Positions 7,659-10,870 of a stretch of 10,870 nucleotides of DNA are shown here, in pieces (position 1 is the stretch's first letter; the number at the start of each line of letters is the position of its first letter). The position numbers were made by a program, and so were the translations under genes. The notes below the pieces were generated by a model. It ran no database searches, had not been told where the DNA came from, and saw only the letters and a program-made list of their open reading frames with translations. This DNA is from Verrucomicrobiota bacterium. GTDB taxonomy: Bacteria > Verrucomicrobiota > Verrucomicrobiia > Chthoniobacterales > UBA10450. The stretch lies in contig QHOD01000150.1 in the NCBI GenBank assembly GCA_003218615.1, positions 2,142 through 13,011 on the forward strand, read 5' to 3'.

Positions 7659-8375
7659 TCATTGCATCAACACTTCGAACTCTTCACGCGTGATGGAGTG
7701 AAACTGTACGCGATCGCCGACTCGTAAAAGTGCTGGAGGATCGTTTTCCGGATCGAACAGTCGTAATGGTGTCCGGCCAATCACGTTCCACCCACCAGGA
7801 GATCGCATCGGATAAATGCCGGTCTGCGCGCCACCGATCGCGACGGAGCCGGCAGGGATTTCTTTTCGCGGCGTGGCCCGACGCGGCGTGGCCAATTTCT
7901 TAGGCAGACCTGAAAGAAATGGAAAACCGGGAACGAACCCAACGCAGCTCACGCGATATTCGGCCGCGTTGTGAAGATCGACAACTTCGCGCGATGAGAC
8001 GTGCGCGCGCGCTGCGACATGATCCAAATCGAACGCAAATTCCGGATCGTAACAAACTGGAATTTGAATGACTCGCACGGGCAAAGTCCGAGGCCTGCCG
8101 CGATCACCGATCACGGCTACAGCAGCGCGAACTCGCTCCGCCAGCCAATCGAACGCTTGATTCGGTTTAGCCCCGGCTTTGGCGACCTGAAGCGGATCGA
8201 AAAAAATCGCGACCGTGGTGTAAGCCGGTGCGAGTTCGATGACACCGGGAATATCTGCGTTTTGGAGCCGCCGAAATGTGCGGAGGACGTCGCTGAGAGT
8301 CTCCTGAGGTGCGTCTTCAAATCGGTCGCGGACGCGCACGATCAGCGCGGAATCTCCAAGCGGCGTAATTTCCAT
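7659..8375 (-). CDS. pxpB: 5-oxoprolinase subunit PxpB (KipI / allophanate hydrolase subunit 1 family)
   Basis: A 238-residue protein of the KipI family (carboxyltransferase subdomain C/D) that works with PxpC and PxpA to hydrolyse 5-oxoproline with ATP. Features include the N-terminal ITPLGDSALIVRV, VIELAPAYTTVAIFFDP at 45-61, and VVDLHNAAEYRVSCVGF from 131 followed by VPGFPFLSGLP. Then come ATPRKEIPAGSVAIGG near 167-182, QTGIYPMRSPGGWNVIGRTP at 184-203 and a C-terminal VGDRVQF. I chose the ATG at 8375 because the family starts M..ITPLGDS. A TTG at 8396 would add seven residues (MSGVGTP) of no family match, though it remains possible. A GGGG run about 10 bases upstream of the ATG may serve as ribosome binding site. 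The gap from the yceI stop is 36 bp, so co-transcription is likely. Confidence 0.95.
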   Translation of the reverse strand: MEITPLGDSALIVRVRDRFEDAPQETLSDVLRTFRRLQNADIPGVIELAPAYTTVAIFFDPLQVAKAGAKPNQAFDWLAERVRAAVAVIGDRGRPRTLPVRVIQIPVCYDPEFAFDLDHVAARAHVSSREVVDLHNAAEYRVSCVGFVPGFPFLSGLPKKLATPRRATPRKEIPAGSVAIGGAQTGIYPMRSPGGWNVIGRTPLRLFDPENDPPALLRVGDRVQFHSITREEFEVLMQ

Positions 8376-8411
8376 TGGTGTACCAACCCCGGACAAGAGC
8401 AGAAAATGCGC

Positions 8412-9008
8412 TCAGTGCGATCGCACCGCTTCGATGTCGATCTTGATCGCGACATTCTGGCTGATACCTGAAACAGCTTCCGTCGCGCTCCCAAACATTA
8501 ATCCGAAATCGCCACGCTTGAGCGGCGGCTCGGCCGTGACCTCCCAACGGGTTCGCTCCGGCAAAGCCTCGTTTGTCAAAGGCGTGGCCAGCTTCACGTG
8601 CAAGATGATTGGCTTCGTAACGCCATGCATGGTGAGATCGCCCGAGATGTCGCCACTTTGCGGCCCGGTTTGTCTCACACTGCGACTCTTAAATGTGATT
8701 TCGGGAAACTTACCGGCGTTAAAAAATTCGGTGCTCCGCAAATGATCGTCGCGCTTTTTGATTGCGGTATCGATGCTGCTCACCTGAATTCGGGCTGATA
8801 CTGAAGAGCCTCCCGGATGCTGCCGATCAAAATCGATGTTTCCCGAAAATTGTCTGAACTTGCCGTTGGTTGTCCCCAAGAATTGATGCACGCGAAATCC
8901 GATTGTGGAATGCGATGCGTCAAATTTGAAAGTTTCGTTCGCAACAGCGGTGTGCGTCAACGCTGCGAAAATAAAGGCGAGCCAGTTAAATCGAATCGTC
9001 AATTTCAT
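8412..9008 (-). CDS. YceI-family periplasmic/secreted lipid-binding-like protein
   Basis: A 198-residue protein with a Sec signal peptide: positive KLTIR, a hydrophobic stretch NWLAFIFAALTHT, and a likely AVA|NE cleavage after residue 23. The mature part is a YceI beta-barrel (lipocalin-like fold that binds isoprenoid or amide lipids in characterised members). Signatures are FKFDASHSTIGFRVHQFLG at about 26-45, GNIDFDRQHPGGSSVSARI, SIDTAIKKRDDHLRSTEFF, FPEITFKS, ISGDLTMHGVTKPIIL and KRGDFGLMFG. Full length matches the family (about 180-200). The ATG overlaps the recO stop by 4 bases (ATGA at 9008-9005), so translation is likely coupled to recO, although no functional link between the two is known to me. 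The ligand cannot be deduced. Confidence 0.94.
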   Translation of the reverse strand: MKLTIRFNWLAFIFAALTHTAVANETFKFDASHSTIGFRVHQFLGTTNGKFRQFSGNIDFDRQHPGGSSVSARIQVSSIDTAIKKRDDHLRSTEFFNAGKFPEITFKSRSVRQTGPQSGDISGDLTMHGVTKPIILHVKLATPLTNEALPERTRWEVTAEPPLKRGDFGLMFGSATEAVSGISQNVAIKIDIEAVRSH

Positions 9009-9583
9009 CGGAGTTCTTCTTTCAGTTGCTGTGTCGCATCGTTGGATGCAAGCGTCTTCAAGAGTGGCGTGCGCGACAATGGTAACTTCCCGAACAAATT
9101 GCCAAGCGCAAAGGCGGGATCGCCCTTAAGTAATTTGGCATCGTGCACGCCGGTGATGCGTGCCAGCTCAGTCTCGAAGTGTGCGACTGCGCGTAAATTC
9201 GGATTGTGGGCATCGAGATAACCGAATGCACGCCGCAACAGCGAAAACAATTCCGGTTCGTGATGGTCGCGCTCTGTGCAAATCTCAATTAACTCGACAA
9301 AATAGGCTGCCGTCTGCGTGCGCAGGTAATTGGTGCGGATTCCACCAAATGGATTTTTGAGCACGACTTCCGTGAGCGTGTGCAGATCGGACTTCCGGCT
9401 TCGCGCGATTTGAATTTCCGCTTCGAAGAACAAATCCAGCTTGCCGGCAAACGGGCTTTTCGCACGGCGCGCCCCCTTGGCCACGGTATGGATGCAGCCA
9501 AGCGATTCTGTGCACCACGAGACGATCAGGCTCGTGTCGCTGAATTTTCGTTTGCGCAACAGGATGGCCGCGGTGACTTCCAC
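9005..9583 (-). CDS. recO: DNA repair protein RecO (short form without zinc-finger cysteines)
   Basis: A 192-residue RecO, which loads RecA onto SSB-coated single-stranded DNA together with RecR in the RecF pathway. The N-terminal OB-fold is clear: VTAAILLRKRKFSDTSLIVS, then HTVAKGARRAKSPFAGKLDL. The helical C-terminal part contains RTQTAAYFVELIE and PELFSLLRRAF. The start is GTG at 9583; an in-frame TAA lies just upstream, so no longer start is possible. GGTAA about 7-12 bases before it may act as ribosome binding site. It is shorter than the usual about 240-255 residues. It also lacks the CxxC...CxxC zinc site seen in many RecO proteins; the only cysteines near the N-terminus are C24 and C30 in the OB-fold. 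It is the first gene of the leftward run and overlaps yceI. Confidence 0.92.
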   Translation of the reverse strand: MEVTAAILLRKRKFSDTSLIVSWCTESLGCIHTVAKGARRAKSPFAGKLDLFFEAEIQIARSRKSDLHTLTEVVLKNPFGGIRTNYLRTQTAAYFVELIEICTERDHHEPELFSLLRRAFGYLDAHNPNLRAVAHFETELARITGVHDAKLLKGDPAFALGNLFGKLPLSRTPLLKTLASNDATQQLKEELR

Positions 9584-9802
9584 GATGCATCGTTACCGCA
9601 ATTTCTTCGACCACGCGAGCACGGTGCGATAAATCGTCGCGATAGCCTCGAACAACGCCGAACATCCAATCTCCAAACGCCAATCGCCAAAGAAACACCA
9701 ATCGCCAATTCTCAAGATCCCAAACGCATTGCCCAAATTTGGATGTTGGATTTTGAAGTTTCTCTGGATGTTGGAGCTTGGAAATTGGAACTTCCTTTCG
9801 CG
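9584..9802. other. Divergent intergenic region between recO and the MFS gene
   Basis: A 219-bp non-coding stretch between two divergent genes that must hold promoters for both. I cannot point to a convincing -35/-10 pair. The right two thirds (9661-9790) is taken up by CCAAT/TTGGA-type repeats; the left part (9584-9660) shows no recognisable element. Confidence 0.6.
9661..9790. repeat. Intergenic repeat tract with direct and inverted CCAA/TTGG copies
   Basis: Direct copies of ACRCCAATCGCCAA lie at 9677-9690 and 9695-9708, 18 bp apart. Direct copies of TGGATGTTGGA lie at 9740-9750 and 9765-9775. The first half is rich in CCAA and the second in TTGG, so they can pair: AACATCCA at 9661-9668 is complementary to TGGATGTT at 9740 and 9765. 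CCAAATTTGG at 9733-9742 is a perfect palindrome. Similar tracts are, in my recollection, scattered between genes in Verrucomicrobiota genomes, but that was not tested. The tract could form a long imperfect hairpin. Confidence 0.6.
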
Positions 9803-10870
9803 ATGCTGACGAAGACCACTGAAACCGCACGCGTACCGGAAGACGTCAGTGGCCGGCCGCGCCGCATGCCGGTGGGCGGAGTCAGCTGGCGGCATACATT
9901 TCGAGCGCTGCGGCATCGTAATTATCGACTCTTTTTCTGGGGCCAGCTCGTCTCGCTCATCGGCACGTGGATGCAACAGACGGCGATGAGTTGGTTCGTA
10001 TATCAGATCACGAATTCGAGATTACTGCTTGGCGTTGTCGCTGCCGTGGGGTGCGCGCCGATGATGTTGTTTTCGATCTGGGGCGGATCGCTGGCCGATC
10101 TTTATCCGAAGCGCTCGATCATCGTTGCGACACAGACCGCGCAAATGATTTGTGCTTTTTTGCTCGCAGCCGGCGCCTGGGCCGGATTCGCGACGCCTTT
10201 GTTTATCATCATTATCGCTGCGCTCAATGGCGTAGCGATGGGATTCGACATGCCTGCGCGCCAGGCGTTCACGGTCGAGATGACAAGCCGCGAAGATTTG
10301 CTCAATGCGATCTCGCTCAACAGTTCGATTGTAAACGGCGCGCGTGTTGTCGGTCCATCAATCGCGGGTTTGATGATTGGCGCGGTTGGCGTGACGATGT
10401 GTTTTTTCCTGAACGGCGTGACCTTTGTCGCGGTGATCGCCGGCTTGTTAATGATGCGGTTGCCGCCGTTCGAGCGTCCGGTGCATGTCGTGTCTCCGGG
10501 CGAACACGCGTGGAACGGTATCGTCTACTCAATACAACATCAGCGCGTGCGCACGATTCTGCTGCTATTTCTCGCAGTGGGCGTCTTTGGCTGGTCGTAT
10601 GCGGTACTTATGCCGGCCTTTGCGCGCGACGTGCTTGGCCGCGGTGCAAACGGCTACGGACTGTTGATGTCGGCTAGCGGAACCGGCGCCTTCATCGGCG
10701 CGCTCGTCGTTGCGACCTATGGACATCTTTTCACAGCGCGACGGCTCGCGCTTGGCGGGGTCTGGTTGTTTTCCATTGCGTTGCTCGCGTTTGCACTGAC
10801 GCGAAATTTCTATCTCGCGCTCGTCTTTCTCACTTTCGCCGGATTCGGCATGCTGCTGTTTTTCTCGACA
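9803..10870 (+). CDS. MFS transporter, EntS/MFS_3 type (3' end outside the window)
   Basis: The frame is open from ATG at 9803 to the window end, 356 residues without a stop. It is a major facilitator transporter of the EntS-like MFS_3 group (about 400-550 residues when complete), an inner-membrane exporter family that includes enterobactin and drug efflux proteins. After a cytoplasmic tail of about 35 residues comes TM1 (YRLFFWGQLVSLIGTWMQQ), leading into AMSWFVYQIT. Motif A follows as GGSLADLYPKR near 94-104. The group signature FDMPARQAFTVEM is at 148-160, then NGARVVGPSIAGL at 178-190. The second half begins after a loop, with FARDVLGRGANGYGLLMSAS typical of TM7-TM8. About nine or ten helices are inside the window. 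An in-frame TTG at 9785 is an alternative start but adds nothing family-like. It is divergent from recO. No substrate can be inferred. Confidence 0.9.
   Translation, partial: MLTKTTETARVPEDVSGRPRRMPVGGVSWRHTFRALRHRNYRLFFWGQLVSLIGTWMQQTAMSWFVYQITNSRLLLGVVAAVGCAPMMLFSIWGGSLADLYPKRSIIVATQTAQMICAFLLAAGAWAGFATPLFIIIIAALNGVAMGFDMPARQAFTVEMTSREDLLNAISLNSSIVNGARVVGPSIAGLMIGAVGVTMCFFLNGVTFVAVIAGLLMMRLPPFERPVHVVSPGEHAWNGIVYSIQHQRVRTILLLFLAVGVFGWSYAVLMPAFARDVLGRGANGYGLLMSASGTGAFIGALVVATYGHLFTARRLALGGVWLFSIALLAFALTRNFYLALVFLTFAGFGMLLFFST

Noticed and set aside
8376..8396. TTG start for pxpB at 8396
   Set aside because: Adds MSGVGTP, which is not family-like, and has no better ribosome binding site than the ATG at 8375 that gives the standard N-terminus.
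9661..9790. CRISPR array
   Set aside because: Repeats are short, few, irregularly spaced and partly inverted; no cas genes are nearby.
9967..10677. Long open frame on the + strand (236 codons)
   Set aside because: Its translation is Arg/Cys-rich and matches no family. It is a shadow of the MFS transporter frame that begins at 9803 and runs through the window end.

Overview
The window (10,870 bp, moderately GC-rich) is ordinary, densely coding bacterial chromosome with no RNA genes, CRISPR array, transposase or phage gene that I can see. The threonyl-tRNA synthetase has an RVRSLQMNDAHIYC motif 2, some ribosome binding sites are weak or absent, and there are simple dispersed-looking repeats. 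Together these suggest a soil or freshwater Verrucomicrobiota bacterium (Chthoniobacterales/Spartobacteria type). That assignment is an inference from memory of these families, not a demonstrated result.

Layout. On the + strand, positions 1-1185 hold the C-terminal part of threonyl-tRNA synthetase, cut by the window edge, with an unusual helical insertion just before the zinc-binding site. Next comes a full RecQ helicase with RQC, HRDC and a C-terminal helix-turn-helix region (1226-3370). After a 124-bp gap is a four-helix membrane protein of the DUF4239 type (3495-4274), whose base and codon use is more AT-rich than its neighbours.

On the - strand, reading leftwards from 9583, is a tightly packed run: recO, a secreted YceI-family protein, pxpB, pxpC, pxpA (the three subunits of bacterial ATP-dependent 5-oxoprolinase), an APC-family amino-acid permease and then a tiny very basic DUF3008 protein. 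Three junctions are 4-base stop/start overlaps, so the run is probably one operon. PxpABC opens 5-oxo-L-proline to glutamate and the permease is its natural partner for amino-acid uptake. However, the permease frame is broken: about 107 nt that should encode the end of TM1 and all of TM2 are missing, so the start codon coupled to pxpA no longer reads into the body of the transporter.

Rightwards from 9803 a divergent MFS transporter of the EntS/MFS_3 type starts and runs off the window end. The 219-bp recO/MFS intergenic region contains direct and inverted repeats of CCAAT/TTGGA type.

I did not find a convincing new multi-gene system. The observations most worth checking are the coiled-coil insertion in threonyl-tRNA synthetase, the permease deletion, and the two repeat tracts (one inside pxpC, one intergenic).
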